DNA of 64,000 nucleotides from Eubacteriaceae bacterium (GCA_910574915.1 CAJTCR010000006.1:62001-126000); one strand, 5' to 3'; positions 44,325 through 54,521 are shown, numbered from the stretch's first letter. A program made the numbers and translations. The notes: generated from the sequence alone by a model not told the origin.

Positions 44325-46562
44325 TTAAGCTTCATCCGCATCTAGCAGAATGATTTTAGACCAGAAATCGGTGCACAGCGATTCGTCTCCGATCACCTGT
44401 CCGGCGGATGAGTCGGTAGCAATCAAGCCGATCTGCATCAGCTCTGCGCCGTAAAAGCTCTCGCTTCTTCCAGCCTCATCGACCGCGCGGTAGCACATAG
44501 ACGCGTCCAGCCCTTGCAGGCGGATTCTGCGGAATTCACAGTTAATGTCGTTGAGCACTTTAAAATAGGCTGCGACTGCGTGCTTTTTGTCTTCGGATAC
44601 GACCATCCATGCGGTAATGTTGCCGTCAAACGGGCTCAGCAGACGGTAAAAAGTGCCTGAATGAAGCAGCTTTCTGTATTTTTTCACAAATACGATCTGC
44701 TGTCTGACCTCTTCCATCTCACTTTCGCTAAGCTGCGACAAGTCCAGCTCATAGCCAAACGCGCCAAAACATGCGACATCCCCGCGTGTTTTTAAAGGCG
44801 TCATGCGGTTTAACTGGTGGTTTGGCGTAATCGATACGTGTGCGCCCATTGAGCTAAGCGGGTAAGCGTAGGAAGTGCCGTACTGGATCTTAAGGCGCTC
44901 AGCGGCATCCGTATCGTCGCTTGCCCATGCCTGCGGCGCATAGTACAGCAGTCCCGGATCGAACCTGCCGCCGCCGCTGGCGCATGATTCAAACAGAATA
45001 TGCGGAAACTCGCTGGTCAGCCGTTCGTACAGGTCATAAAAGCCCAGAATATAGCGGTGGAAGATCTCACCCTGGCGGCAGGCTTCATATGCGATCGAAT
45101 AGCATTCTGTAATATTGCGGTTCATATCCCATTTAATATAGGAAATCTTAGATTCCCGCAGGATCTTTGCCGTCATTTCATAGATATAATCTACGACCTC
45201 TTTTCTGGAAAAGTCCAGTACATACTGCTGTCTGCCATGCGAAACATGCCTGTTTGGCGTATGCAGGATCCAGTCCGGGTGCGCACGGTAGAGCTCGCTG
45301 TCTTTGTTTACCATTTCCAGCTCAAACCATAGTCCGAATTTCATGCCAAGCGCTTCGATTTTTTCAGAAAGCCCTTTGATGCCGTTTGGCAGGCGGTCTG
45401 TATTTGGCCACCAGTCGCCAAGCCCGCTCGTCTCGCCGCACCGTGTGGAAAACCATCCGTCGTCCAGTACAAACAATTCCACGCCGGCGTCTTTTGCAGT
45501 CTGTGCGATGTTTAACAGCTTTTCTTCGGTAAAGTTAAAATAAGTAGCTTCCCAGTTGTTTAACAAAACCGGGCGTTCTCTGTCACGCCAGTAGCCGCGC
45601 GCAAGGCGGGTACGGTACAGCCGGTGGAACGTCTGGCTCATTTGGTTCATACCGCTGTCAGAATAGACAACGACAGCCTCAGGCGTTTGGAAGCTCTCGC
45701 CCGGCTTTAAGCACCAGGAAAAGCTTTCAGGATGAATACCGATCATCATGCGTGTGACCTGGAAGGTATCGACTTCTGCCTGTGCTAAAAAGTTTCCGCT
45801 GTATACAAAGGAAAAGCCCATAACTTCCCCCTGGAATTCATCTGCCGCAGGACGCTTTAAAACGACAAACGGATTGTGCATATGGCCTGAAGCGCCGCGC
45901 GTGCTTCCGATCGACTGAATGCCCTGTTCCAGCCTGCGTTTTTTTACATATCGTTCCCGTCCCCAGGCACCAGAAAATTGGAGCCATTCATAATCGGCAT
46001 CCGGCAGATCCAAAGAAAGGCTCATAGCGGTTGTAATCTGCTGGTTTTGTGTTCCGTTGTTTTGGAAGCGGACACTGCGCGCGATCGCGTTTTCCTTTTG
46101 AAAGATCGTATAAAGCAGCGTCATTTCTACTTGAAGCAGTTCGTCGCGAAGCAGGATTTCCAGCGTATCGGCTTCGTCATCCGACTCGGCATAGGTTGCA
46201 GGAAGTCCTTGCAGCGCCGGCTTTCCGGCATAGATTTTATGGGATACATATTGAAAATCGGTGATTCTGCTGCCGTTTTCCTGTAGGATCTCTACAGCAG
46301 GCATCCGAAAATCTGACGTTCCATAAGAAGGGTATTCCTGTTTTAAATGCTCTAGTGTAAACGAATATTCCCCTTCATATTTATAAGCCGTTACCGGGCG
46401 GTATGCATTTTCTGTCAGATAGTCATAGTTTTCCTTCTGCGGGATTCGTTTCCCAAAATAAAGCTGGCCCATCTGCCCGTTGCGCATTACTTTCATCAAG
46501 TAGCTGACCTGGTCGTTGTACAGATGGAATTCCTTTGTCTTTTCATTAAAAATGATTGCCAT
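44325..46562 (-). CDS. Alpha-galactosidase, glycoside hydrolase family 36
   Basis: 745 residues from ATG 46562 behind AGGAGAG, the full length of bacterial GH36 enzymes. N-terminal beta-supersandwich, then a TIM barrel with ELFVLDDGWF, the nucleophile Asp in YIKWDMNRNIT, FESCASGGGRFDPG and the acid/base region AWASDDTDAAERL. No signal peptide, so it works inside the cell on raffinose-type or melibiose oligosaccharides after uptake. Transport genes are not adjacent. Confidence 0.95.
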   Translation of the reverse strand: MAIIFNEKTKEFHLYNDQVSYLMKVMRNGQMGQLYFGKRIPQKENYDYLTENAYRPVTAYKYEGEYSFTLEHLKQEYPSYGTSDFRMPAVEILQENGSRITDFQYVSHKIYAGKPALQGLPATYAESDDEADTLEILLRDELLQVEMTLLYTIFQKENAIARSVRFQNNGTQNQQITTAMSLSLDLPDADYEWLQFSGAWGRERYVKKRRLEQGIQSIGSTRGASGHMHNPFVVLKRPAADEFQGEVMGFSFVYSGNFLAQAEVDTFQVTRMMIGIHPESFSWCLKPGESFQTPEAVVVYSDSGMNQMSQTFHRLYRTRLARGYWRDRERPVLLNNWEATYFNFTEEKLLNIAQTAKDAGVELFVLDDGWFSTRCGETSGLGDWWPNTDRLPNGIKGLSEKIEALGMKFGLWFELEMVNKDSELYRAHPDWILHTPNRHVSHGRQQYVLDFSRKEVVDYIYEMTAKILRESKISYIKWDMNRNITECYSIAYEACRQGEIFHRYILGFYDLYERLTSEFPHILFESCASGGGRFDPGLLYYAPQAWASDDTDAAERLKIQYGTSYAYPLSSMGAHVSITPNHQLNRMTPLKTRGDVACFGAFGYELDLSQLSESEMEEVRQQIVFVKKYRKLLHSGTFYRLLSPFDGNITAWMVVSEDKKHAVAAYFKVLNDINCEFRRIRLQGLDASMCYRAVDEAGRSESFYGAELMQIGLIATDSSAGQVIGDESLCTDFWSKIILLDADEA

Positions 46563-46800
46563 GCTGTCTCTCCTTTTCTTGTTTATCGTAGTTGACGTTG
46601 TTAGTGTTTTTGTGATTTTAATTTTACTTGTTTCGCGCATTTTTACTAGATTTTTTTGTTGAAAAAAACTGTGAATATGATGTAAGATCAAAAGACGCCG
46701 GACGTGCAGGCATATGCGGCAGACACGCTACATAAAATAAAGCAGCCGCGCATCACAGGGAACCAAATATAAAAATAAAATGGAGGTTTGTCATATTATT
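46563..46800. other. Intergenic region between alpha-galactosidase and recombinase cluster
   Basis: About 240 bp with divergent upstream sequences. It should contain the left boundary of the recombinase module, but no repeat or target duplication was recognised. Confidence 0.3.
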
Positions 46801-46971
46801 ATGGAAAAGACACATGCACAGCAGGCGCACGAAGCGTGTGAACATACCCGCGACGGCTGCCAGACATACAGCTACCGCTATGGGGACTATACGGTAGAGA
46901 CCGCCTTTGCGGATACGGAGGTATCTTTGGAGGAGCGTATGCTTGCGTACATACGCCTAAAATGTGAATAA
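46801..46971 (+). CDS. Small TnpW-like protein upstream of serine recombinases
   Basis: 56 residues from ATG 46801 (GGAGG at 46783-46787; an ATG at 46780 precedes that site). YSYRYGDYTVETAFADTEVS and LEERMLAYIRLKC resemble the short TnpW-type proteins that travel with Tn4451-like serine recombinases. It overlaps the first recombinase by 8 bp. Confidence 0.55.
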   Translation: MEKTHAQQAHEACEHTRDGCQTYSYRYGDYTVETAFADTEVSLEERMLAYIRLKCE

Positions 46972-48550
46972 CACGGCGTGTGGCAGTACAAAAATGTGGA
47001 AAGCGTGCGGCTATGTGCGCCTGTCCAGGGAAGACGGCGACAAAGAGGAGAGCAACAGCATTACCAGCCAGAAGCTTTTGATCCGGGATTTTTTAAGCAG
47101 CCAGCCAGACCTTATGGAATGCGGCATGAAGGTGGACGACGGTTTTTCGGGTTCCAGTTTTGTGCGCCCGGCGTTTCAGGAAATGATGGATGAGATACGG
47201 GCAGGGCGCATCGACTGCGTGGTTGTCAAAGACCTGTCCCGTTTTGGCAGAAATTATCTGGATGCGGGCGAATATATTGAAAATCTCTTTCCGGTACTGG
47301 GCGTGCGGTTTATTGCGGTCAATGACCACTATGACAGTCTGTGCCGCACCATGTCAGACGCATGGATGCTGCCGTTTAAAAACCTGGTAAACGAAGCATA
47401 CTGCAAGGACAGCTCCATAAAAATACGCAGCCAGTTGGAGGTCAAACGCAGGCGGGGAGATTTTACAGGCGCTTTTGCGCCCTATGGATACCAAAAAGAC
47501 CCGGATCAGAAAAACCACTTGGTTCCAGACAGCTTTGCGGCGGATGTTGTGCGTGATATTTACCACTGGAAGCTTGCGGGCGTCAGTGCCGCGGATATTG
47601 CGGACCGGCTGAATGCCGAAGGGGTTTTGGCGCCGATGGATTATAAAAGGCAGCAGGGCATACGCTATGCCACGCCGTTTCGCATTTACACCAGCTCGCA
47701 GTGGAATGCGGCGGCGGTGCTTCGGATCTTAAAAAATCCAGTTTATATCGGAACGCTGGTACAGGGCAGGCATACAACGCCCAGCTATAAGGTGAAAAAG
47801 CGCGTGATAAAACCGAAGGAACAATGGGCTGTTTTTAAAGGTGCGCATGAGGCGGTCATTGACCCGCAGGCATTTGCCGCAGTCCAGCGGGTGCTTGCGA
47901 TGGATATACGCACCAGCGGGCGCGGCAGTCCGGCAGAGCTGCTGTCCGGTATGGTTTACTGCAAGGAATGCGGCGCTCCTATGGTACGAAAAACCGTCCC
48001 GTCAGGCGGAAACACATACGTATACTATGTCTGCGGGGCGCACAAGCAAAAAAAATGCTGCTCGGCGCACAGCATCCGCGCGGAGGCGTTAGTGGATCTT
48101 GTGCTGGACTGCCTGCAAAAGCAGATCGGCAGTCTTGGAAACGCGCGGCTGTCACAGCTTGTGCGCGAGGCAGCACGGCAAAAATCCACAGCCAGAAAGC
48201 TGCGGGAACGAATCGACGACAGGCTGGAAGAAGTATGCAGGCTGGAAAAGCTGTTGCAGTCGCTGTATGCGGGCATGGCAGACGGACTGCTCAGCTACGC
48301 TGAATACGAGGAGATGAAAAAAGAATATACTTTGCTGCGCACACAGGCAAAACTCCAGGCAGAAAACATGCAGATCCAGTTGGAACGCGAGCTGTCAGAC
48401 GCCGCGGACGGCAGCAGGTGGCTGCACGAGCTGAAAACGAAAGGCAGCCTGCCAGAGCTCGACCGTGCCGCCGTCGTGTTTTTGGTAGACCGGGTGTTCA
48501 TAGGGCGTGGGAAACAGGTGCGGATTGTATGCTTATGGAACAATGCATAA
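46964..48550 (+). CDS. Large serine recombinase 1 (TnpX-type)
   Basis: 528 residues. Resolvase domain with catalytic Ser in CGYVRLSREDGD and Arg-rich VVVKDLSRFGRNYLDAGEYI; recombinase domain around YGYQKDPDQKNHLVPDS; zinc ribbon with four Cys (MVYCKECGAPM, YYVCGAHKQKKC); C-terminal coiled coil. It catalyses site-specific strand exchange via a Ser-DNA link. The first of three consecutive recombinases. Confidence 0.93.
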   Translation: MNNTACGSTKMWKACGYVRLSREDGDKEESNSITSQKLLIRDFLSSQPDLMECGMKVDDGFSGSSFVRPAFQEMMDEIRAGRIDCVVVKDLSRFGRNYLDAGEYIENLFPVLGVRFIAVNDHYDSLCRTMSDAWMLPFKNLVNEAYCKDSSIKIRSQLEVKRRRGDFTGAFAPYGYQKDPDQKNHLVPDSFAADVVRDIYHWKLAGVSAADIADRLNAEGVLAPMDYKRQQGIRYATPFRIYTSSQWNAAAVLRILKNPVYIGTLVQGRHTTPSYKVKKRVIKPKEQWAVFKGAHEAVIDPQAFAAVQRVLAMDIRTSGRGSPAELLSGMVYCKECGAPMVRKTVPSGGNTYVYYVCGAHKQKKCCSAHSIRAEALVDLVLDCLQKQIGSLGNARLSQLVREAARQKSTARKLRERIDDRLEEVCRLEKLLQSLYAGMADGLLSYAEYEEMKKEYTLLRTQAKLQAENMQIQLERELSDAADGSRWLHELKTKGSLPELDRAAVVFLVDRVFIGRGKQVRIVCLWNNA

Positions 48551-48630
48551 GCGGCTGCCGCGTTTTGCATAGAGACAGGCACCAGCTTCATAAAATACAG
48601 AGAAAACAGTTTTTTGCAAGGGAATACGAT

Positions 48631-49581
48631 ATGGAGTGGACGAAACCAAAAAAGCAAGCGGCGCCTGGCAGGCATATTTACCATGCGGGCATTTATGTCC
48701 GGCTTTCGGTAGAAGACAGCGGCAGGCAGGGCAGCGATACGATAAAAAACCAGGAGGAGATGATCCGCCGTTATATTGTACAGCAGGATGACATGCAGCC
48801 CGTGGGCGTTTACTGCGATAACGGGCGCTCAGGCACTAGCTACAAACGCCCGGAATTTGCCCGTATGATGGAGGATGCGCAGGCAGGGCGCATCGACTGC
48901 ATTGTAGTAAAAGATTTATCGCGGCTTGGGCGCAATTATCTGGAAACGGGAAAGTATCTGGAACGGATCTTTCCCGTTTTGGGCGTGCGCTTTGTAGCGG
49001 TGGCGGATCATTTTGACACGCAGGCGGCGCAGCGGGACGATGGTTTTTTCATTCCGCTAAAAAATATCGTCAATGAGATGTACAGCAGAGATCTTTCGAA
49101 AAAGGTCGGGTCTGTACTGGCGCAGCGCCAAAGGCAGGGCGCGTTTATTGGCGCATGGGCATCTTACGGCTATCAGAAATGCGCGCATGACCCGCATAAA
49201 ATCGAACCAGATGAAGAGACGGCGCCAGTCGTGCAGGCGATGTTTCAAATGCGGCTGGACGGCATGGGCAGCAGGCAGATCGCCGACTGGCTGAATGCGC
49301 AGGGCATTCCGTCGCCTTCCCGCCGCCGTTATTTAAAAGGGGAAGTTTTATGCAGCCGCTTTGCCGATATTGCCTGGCAGGCGCAGACAGTCAGAAAGAT
49401 CTTATCCAGCCAGGTGTATCTGGGGCATATGGTGCAGGGGAAAAAGCGCGCATCGTTTTATGAAGGCAAAAAGCAGCGCGCGCTTCCGCCGTCGGAATGG
49501 AAGGTCGTGCGGCATACTCATCAGCCGATTATAGAAGAACCTGTTTTTTGGGCAGTGCAGCAAAAAGGGCGCCGTTTATGA
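48631..49581 (+). CDS. Serine recombinase 2, short form without zinc ribbon
   Basis: 316 residues from ATG 48631; longer starts overlap recombinase 1. Catalytic Ser in AGIYVRLSVEDSGRQ and VVKDLSRLGRNYLETGKYL are intact, as is the recombinase domain (SYGYQKCAHDPHKIEPD). The protein stops at PVFWAVQQKGRRL, just before where the zinc ribbon and coiled coil of the other two begin. It overlaps recombinase 3 by 4 bp (ATGA), so the short form seems a stable arrangement and may work as a subunit of a hetero-oligomer. Confidence 0.9.
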   Translation: MEWTKPKKQAAPGRHIYHAGIYVRLSVEDSGRQGSDTIKNQEEMIRRYIVQQDDMQPVGVYCDNGRSGTSYKRPEFARMMEDAQAGRIDCIVVKDLSRLGRNYLETGKYLERIFPVLGVRFVAVADHFDTQAAQRDDGFFIPLKNIVNEMYSRDLSKKVGSVLAQRQRQGAFIGAWASYGYQKCAHDPHKIEPDEETAPVVQAMFQMRLDGMGSRQIADWLNAQGIPSPSRRRYLKGEVLCSRFADIAWQAQTVRKILSSQVYLGHMVQGKKRASFYEGKKQRALPPSEWKVVRHTHQPIIEEPVFWAVQQKGRRL

Positions 49582-51098
49582 CCGTCGCTGTGTACCTTCG
49601 TATCTCAAAAGAAGACAAAGAATCCAACAGCATCGAAAGCCAGCGCGGGATGGTGTTACATGCAATAGAACATATGCCGGAGTATGCGGATGCGCATATC
49701 GCCGAGTTTTGCGACGACGGGTTCAGCGGTAGGAATTTCAGGCGCCCCGGTGTGGAAAGGCTGCTGCGGCAGGTGCAGGAAGGAGGCATACAGTGCATCA
49801 TCGTAAAGGATTTGTCACGGTTTGGGCGCAATTACTTGGAAGCGGGCAGCTATATTTTTCGCGTGTTCCCGGCTCTGGGCGTGCGCTTTATTGCGCTGAA
49901 CGACGGATTTGACAGCCTGCGTGAAATGGAAGAAAACAGCCTGGAGGTGTCATTTCGGACGCTTTTGTATGATATTTACAGCAGGGATTTGTCCGATAAG
50001 GTAAAAAGTGCGCTGTATGGCAAAGCGCGGCGTGGGGAGTATGTATGCGCACTTGCGCCGTATGGCTATCGCAAAGACAGCACGGATAAACACAGGATCG
50101 TACCGGATGCCGATGCCGCGGCACAGGTGCGGCGCATTTTTCAGATGGCAGCAAACGGGCAGTCCACCAGGCAGATCGCGCGTACCATGAACGAGGAGCA
50201 AATATTGACGCCGCTACAGTACAGGCGCGCAAACGGCTGCGGCCGTACCGTCTGGAACTGCATCGGAGAAGAGAATTTCTGGACGCAGCAGACTGTAGCA
50301 AGGATCCTGCGCGATGAGCGGTATACGGGAAAAGCGGTTTACGGCAGGCAGAAGCGGGAAAACGCAGGAGATTTGCGGCAGGTGCAGGTGAAAAAAGCGG
50401 ACTGGATCACCGCAGACGATGCACATCCAGGCGTTGTATCTAAAGAGGAGTATGCACTGGTGCAGGAAATGCTGCATCTTGGCAGCGTGCGCGGCAGCAG
50501 CCAAAAAAGCGGACATCCGCTGCTTGGAAAGGTGCGGTGCGGCATCTGCGGGCGCGCAATGATCCATGCAGGCAGAAATCACAGATATTTTATCTGCCAT
50601 ACGCCCCGCGTGGCGCCTTTTTATGCCTGCCCGGATCTGCGGCTGTCAGAAGATGATTTGGTTCAGATTCTGCAAGACGCCATTTCCAGGCACGTGCGAA
50701 ACGCGGTTGATGCAAACCGCATTTTCAGCCAAGTACAAAATGCCACACGACAAAAAAGAAAAGCAGCGGACATCCGCAGAGGGGAATTGCATAAGGCACG
50801 ACTGCGTCTCGAAGCCAGCAGAAAAGAGCTGTTTGAGCAGTATGCATTAGGGAAGCTTGAGAAAGAAGCGTATCTTGCGGCAAAAACGAACATTACAAAA
50901 AAACTGGAAGTACTTTCTATACAAATCGAAAAACTGGAAGCGAAGCTGGCAGAAGCAGCGCGCCAGGAAACGCCTGAACGCTGCATAAACAATGAAGTAA
51001 TCAGGCAGTTTGCAGCGGATGGTATGCAGGAGCTTTTGCAGGAAGTGACCGTGTGCCCGCGGCATTTGCTAAAAATTACGTGGAACTTTCATTTATAG
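49578..51098 (+). CDS. Large serine recombinase 3
   Basis: 506 residues. MTVAVYLRISKEDKESNSIE supplies the catalytic Ser; VKDLSRFGRNYLEAGSYIF is the conserved Arg helix; zinc ribbon VRCGICGRAMIHAG and YFICHTP...YACPD; long C-terminal coiled coil (LRLEASRKELFEQYALGKLE). Start overlaps recombinase 2. Together 1-3 probably mobilise or rearrange DNA at this site; partner att sites are not identified. Confidence 0.93.
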   Translation: MTVAVYLRISKEDKESNSIESQRGMVLHAIEHMPEYADAHIAEFCDDGFSGRNFRRPGVERLLRQVQEGGIQCIIVKDLSRFGRNYLEAGSYIFRVFPALGVRFIALNDGFDSLREMEENSLEVSFRTLLYDIYSRDLSDKVKSALYGKARRGEYVCALAPYGYRKDSTDKHRIVPDADAAAQVRRIFQMAANGQSTRQIARTMNEEQILTPLQYRRANGCGRTVWNCIGEENFWTQQTVARILRDERYTGKAVYGRQKRENAGDLRQVQVKKADWITADDAHPGVVSKEEYALVQEMLHLGSVRGSSQKSGHPLLGKVRCGICGRAMIHAGRNHRYFICHTPRVAPFYACPDLRLSEDDLVQILQDAISRHVRNAVDANRIFSQVQNATRQKRKAADIRRGELHKARLRLEASRKELFEQYALGKLEKEAYLAAKTNITKKLEVLSIQIEKLEAKLAEAARQETPERCINNEVIRQFAADGMQELLQEVTVCPRHLLKITWNFHL

Positions 51099-51147
51099 CA
51101 CCTTGACAATCTACTATGAAGTTATTAATATAAAAAGGTGACAATTT

Positions 51148-51555
51148 TTGATTCGTCAAAAATCGATCGGCTATTTTAGTCCGTGTGATACAGAGGGTGA
51201 CCAGGGGTATTCAGCGATTGAGATCCTGCGCTATTATTATGGAAGCAATATGTACATTAACACTGCCGAAGAGATCTCCGGCGTGCCGTCTTCCTGGCCG
51301 GGCGTGGTGCTTTCAATCGGTTCTTCAGGCAGCAAGGTGCGCCAGATGCAGGAACAGCTCAACCGCATTGCAAGAGCTTACCCGGCATTGCCGTCGATTA
51401 CGGCGGACGGTATCTACGGGCCAAAGACACAGGAAGCCGTTGAAAAGTTCCAGTCTATCTTTGGGCTTCCGGTTACCGGAAACGTAGATTTTCGTACATG
51501 GTATAAGATCTCGGAGATCTATGTCGGCGTATCCAGGATCGCGGAGCTGGCATAA
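51148..51555 (+). CDS. Peptidoglycan-binding domain protein, 5'-truncated spore type
   Basis: 135 residues from a TTG behind AAGGTG. GYSAIEILRYYYG and ISGVPSSWPGVVLSIGSSGS, followed by a PG_binding_1 domain (VRQMQEQLNRIARAYPALPS, DGIYGPKTQEAVEKFQSIFG), are the C-terminal half of longer clostridial spore-cortex-type proteins whose N-terminal part has a SpoIID-like or similar domain. That part is missing and replaced by the recombinase gene end 50 bp upstream, so this is probably a remnant at an element boundary. Confidence 0.75.
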   Translation: MIRQKSIGYFSPCDTEGDQGYSAIEILRYYYGSNMYINTAEEISGVPSSWPGVVLSIGSSGSKVRQMQEQLNRIARAYPALPSITADGIYGPKTQEAVEKFQSIFGLPVTGNVDFRTWYKISEIYVGVSRIAELA

Positions 51556-51598
51556 GAAGCAGCGATACAGGTACTTAGGAAAAGGAGATGAAATATAA

Positions 51599-52669
51599 AT
51601 GACAACAATCAAAGCCTTTATATTTCGTGAGGTAAAAAATGAAAATGAAAGCAGCAAGCCTGCCATAGAAATCCGCCTTGCCGTACTGGGGATTATGGGG
51701 TATTTTTTGTGTATGGCGGCGGGCGAGCTGTGGAACAGGAATTATCAGATGCTTTTGATCACGGTGCCGTGCCTTTTTTTGTATGGCGCCGTGTTTTTGC
51801 TGACTTATATGGAGCGGGTGATGCTGGCGGCGTATGGGCTGAACTTTTTGACGGTTTTATGGATTATCATCTGCGTCTATTATTTTGGGTGGGATCTGGG
51901 CGTGCAGCAGTATTTATTTTTGCTGATCCTGATCGATTTTTTCCTGCCTTACTGGTGCCTTAAGGCAAAGCTGTTTTATGCCGGTACGATGTGTTTGTTT
52001 CGCGTGCTGCTGTTTTTTTACTGTCTGGAATATCCGGCGCGGATTGTACTGGCTGAAGGAATTGTTTCCTATTATCATGTGGTAAATACGGTCAGTATTT
52101 ATATTACTATTTGTATGTACGGCTGTCTGGTCAGCAGCAATTTTCTTGTCATTGAAAAAAAGCTGATCGAGACGAATAAAAAGCTGCTGCGCCAGGCAGG
52201 GACAGACCCGTTGACGCAGCTTATGAACCGGATGCGTATGTTAGAGTATGCTTCTGAACAGTTGGAGCGGGCGTCTGGCCGAATGAGCGTGGCGATTGGG
52301 GATATCGACCATTTTAAGCAGTTTAACGATACATATGGGCATGAATGCGGAGATCTGGTATTAAAGACGTTGTCTTCTCTGTTTCTGGAAACGATGCAGC
52401 CGTATGGCGCGGCAGCAAGATGGGGCGGCGAAGAGTTTTTGTTTTTATTTAAAGACTGCGATGGGGAAGAGGCATATCAGGCGCTGCAAAAGCTGCGGGA
52501 GGAAATCAAAAATACGCAGATGATCTACGACGGGATGTCTTTGCAGGTCACAATGACATTTGGGCTGTCAGAGATAGACGTATCCCGTCCGATGGACCAA
52601 AGCATACGCGAAGCGGACAAGCTGCTGTATGAAGGAAAGGCAGGCGGCAGAGACCGGATTGTCCGGTAA
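51599..52669 (+). CDS. Membrane diguanylate cyclase (GGDEF)
   Basis: 356 residues. About six membrane helices in residues 25-190, then a GGDEF domain with RWGGEEFLFLFKD (active GGEEF), GDIDHFKQFNDTYGHECGD and the C-terminal EADKLLYEGKAGGRDRIV. It makes cyclic di-GMP from two GTP. No clear RxxD inhibitory site upstream of GGEEF was noticed. Ends 34 bp before recJ. Confidence 0.92.
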   Translation: MTTIKAFIFREVKNENESSKPAIEIRLAVLGIMGYFLCMAAGELWNRNYQMLLITVPCLFLYGAVFLLTYMERVMLAAYGLNFLTVLWIIICVYYFGWDLGVQQYLFLLILIDFFLPYWCLKAKLFYAGTMCLFRVLLFFYCLEYPARIVLAEGIVSYYHVVNTVSIYITICMYGCLVSSNFLVIEKKLIETNKKLLRQAGTDPLTQLMNRMRMLEYASEQLERASGRMSVAIGDIDHFKQFNDTYGHECGDLVLKTLSSLFLETMQPYGAAARWGGEEFLFLFKDCDGEEAYQALQKLREEIKNTQMIYDGMSLQVTMTFGLSEIDVSRPMDQSIREADKLLYEGKAGGRDRIVR

Positions 52670-52703
52670 GCGTTTTCACACGGAAGGACAGGAGAAGGAC
52701 ACG

Positions 52704-54473
52704 ATGAAAGAACAGTGGTTTGTAATGGCAAAAAAGGCGGATTTTCAGGCGATTGCGGCAAAATTCGGCATCGACCAGGTGACGGCGCGGATTATACGCA
52801 ACCGGGACATCACAGGGGAAGAAGCCATTGCTGCTTATCTGGACAGCTCTGAGCAGCAACTGCATGACCCGCACCTTTTAAAAGACGCCGATAAGGGCGC
52901 CGGCATTTTAGCGGAAAAAATAGCGGCTGGCAAAAAGATCCGTATTATCGGCGATTATGATATTGACGGAGTTAATGCGTCTTACATTCTGCTTACCGGG
53001 CTTCGCGAATGCGGGGCGCTTGCAGACCAGGTCATTCCAGACAGGGTTCATGACGGATACGGCATGAACTGCGGGATGATCGAAAAAGCGCTTAAGGACG
53101 GGATTGATACGATTGTAACATGTGACAACGGCATATCCGCGGCACCAGAAATCGCATTGGCAAAGCAGTCCGGCATAACGGTCGTAGTGACAGACCATCA
53201 TGAAGTGCCGTTTACCGTCGGGGAAAACGGCGAAAAGAATTATCACATACCCGCGGCAGACGCGGTCATTAATCCAAAGCAGGCGGATTGTCATTATCCT
53301 TATAAAGGGCTGTGCGGCGCCGCGGTTGCATGGAAGCTGATCCAGGTGCTGTATGCGCGTATGGGAATCCCGGCTGCGAAAAGCTTTGCGATGATCGCAC
53401 ATGCCGCCTTTGCGACGGTCGGAGACGTGATGGACTTGACCGGGGAGAACCGCACGATCGTAAAGCTTGGGCTGAATGCGATCCGAAAGACCGACAATCC
53501 CGGCCTTTTGGCACTGATCCAGCAAAACGGCATGGAAAAAGAGCAGGTGAAGGCATGGCATTTTGGCTTTGTGCTTGGTCCATGCATCAACGCCAGCGGC
53601 AGGTTAGATACGGCGAAGCGTTCCTTGCAGCTTCTTTGTGAGCCGTCACTGGAAAAAGCGTCTCAGCTTGCAAAAGAGCTGGTAGAGTTAAATGACAGGC
53701 GCAAAAGCCTGACGCTGGAAGGGTTAGAAGCGGCAAAGCGGCTGATCGAAGAACAGGGGCTGTTAGAAGACGCGGTCATTGTCGTATATCTGCCAATGTG
53801 CCATGAGAGCCTTGCGGGAATTATTGCAGGCAGGATCAGAGAGCTGTACCACAAGCCGGTTTTTGTCTTAACAAACGCAGAAGACGGCGGCGTCAAAGGC
53901 TCCGGGCGCTCGATTGAAGCTTATTCCATGTATGAGGAAATGTCAAAGTGCAGCGCGCTTATGACAAAGTTCGGCGGGCATCCGATGGCAGCGGGCCTTT
54001 CTATGGAAAAAGAAAATGTAGACAGGTTCCGTGCAGACTTAAACGCCTTTGCCACACTGACGGAGGAAGATTTTGTTGAAAAAATACATATCGACGTACC
54101 GATGCCGCTGTCTTATATTACAACAACGCTGATCCGGGAATTTGAATGCCTGGAGCCTTTTGGAAAAGGCAATGAAAAGCCGGTATTTGCCGTACGAAAT
54201 GTGCATCCTTTACGCGCGTCGGTCGTTGGAAAAAATAAAAACGTGCTGCGCATGGTACTCGAAGACGGCGCGGGCGGCAGCGTCGATGCGGTTTATTTTG
54301 GAGATATCGAGGCATTTTTCGCATTTTTGCGTGAAAAATCGTCTGACAGGCAGGTAGAAGCGCTGCTGCACGGCGCGCCGCAGGAAATCCGCTTTTCGAT
54401 TACGTATGATCCGTCGATTGACAGCTACCTCGGGCGGGAAAAGGTGCAGGTCATCATCCGCCATTACTGTTAA
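52704..54473 (+). CDS. recJ: Single-stranded-DNA-specific exonuclease RecJ
   Basis: 589 residues from ATG 52704 behind GGAGAAGG. DHH phosphoesterase motifs: RIIGDYDIDGVNASYIL, TIVTCDNGISAAPE, VVVTDHHEVPF, and FATVGDVMDLTGENR. DHHA1 region SGRSIEAYSMYEEM ... KFGGHPMAAGLSME. 5'-3' exonuclease in recombination and mismatch repair. Typical length; chromosomal housekeeping gene. Confidence 0.95.
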   Translation: MKEQWFVMAKKADFQAIAAKFGIDQVTARIIRNRDITGEEAIAAYLDSSEQQLHDPHLLKDADKGAGILAEKIAAGKKIRIIGDYDIDGVNASYILLTGLRECGALADQVIPDRVHDGYGMNCGMIEKALKDGIDTIVTCDNGISAAPEIALAKQSGITVVVTDHHEVPFTVGENGEKNYHIPAADAVINPKQADCHYPYKGLCGAAVAWKLIQVLYARMGIPAAKSFAMIAHAAFATVGDVMDLTGENRTIVKLGLNAIRKTDNPGLLALIQQNGMEKEQVKAWHFGFVLGPCINASGRLDTAKRSLQLLCEPSLEKASQLAKELVELNDRRKSLTLEGLEAAKRLIEEQGLLEDAVIVVYLPMCHESLAGIIAGRIRELYHKPVFVLTNAEDGGVKGSGRSIEAYSMYEEMSKCSALMTKFGGHPMAAGLSMEKENVDRFRADLNAFATLTEEDFVEKIHIDVPMPLSYITTTLIREFECLEPFGKGNEKPVFAVRNVHPLRASVVGKNKNVLRMVLEDGAGGSVDAVYFGDIEAFFAFLREKSSDRQVEALLHGAPQEIRFSITYDPSIDSYLGREKVQVIIRHYC

Positions 54474-54514
54474 AAACAGCTTCCGTGCAAAATCGTTTGC
54501 ATGGAAGCTGTTTT
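54473..54514. terminator. Bidirectional intrinsic terminator after recJ
   Basis: aaaacagcttcc / ggaagctgtttt with an inner tgcaaa / tttgca extension, between recJ and the convergent lipoprotein gene. Confidence 0.9.
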
Positions 54515-54521
54515 GATGTTT

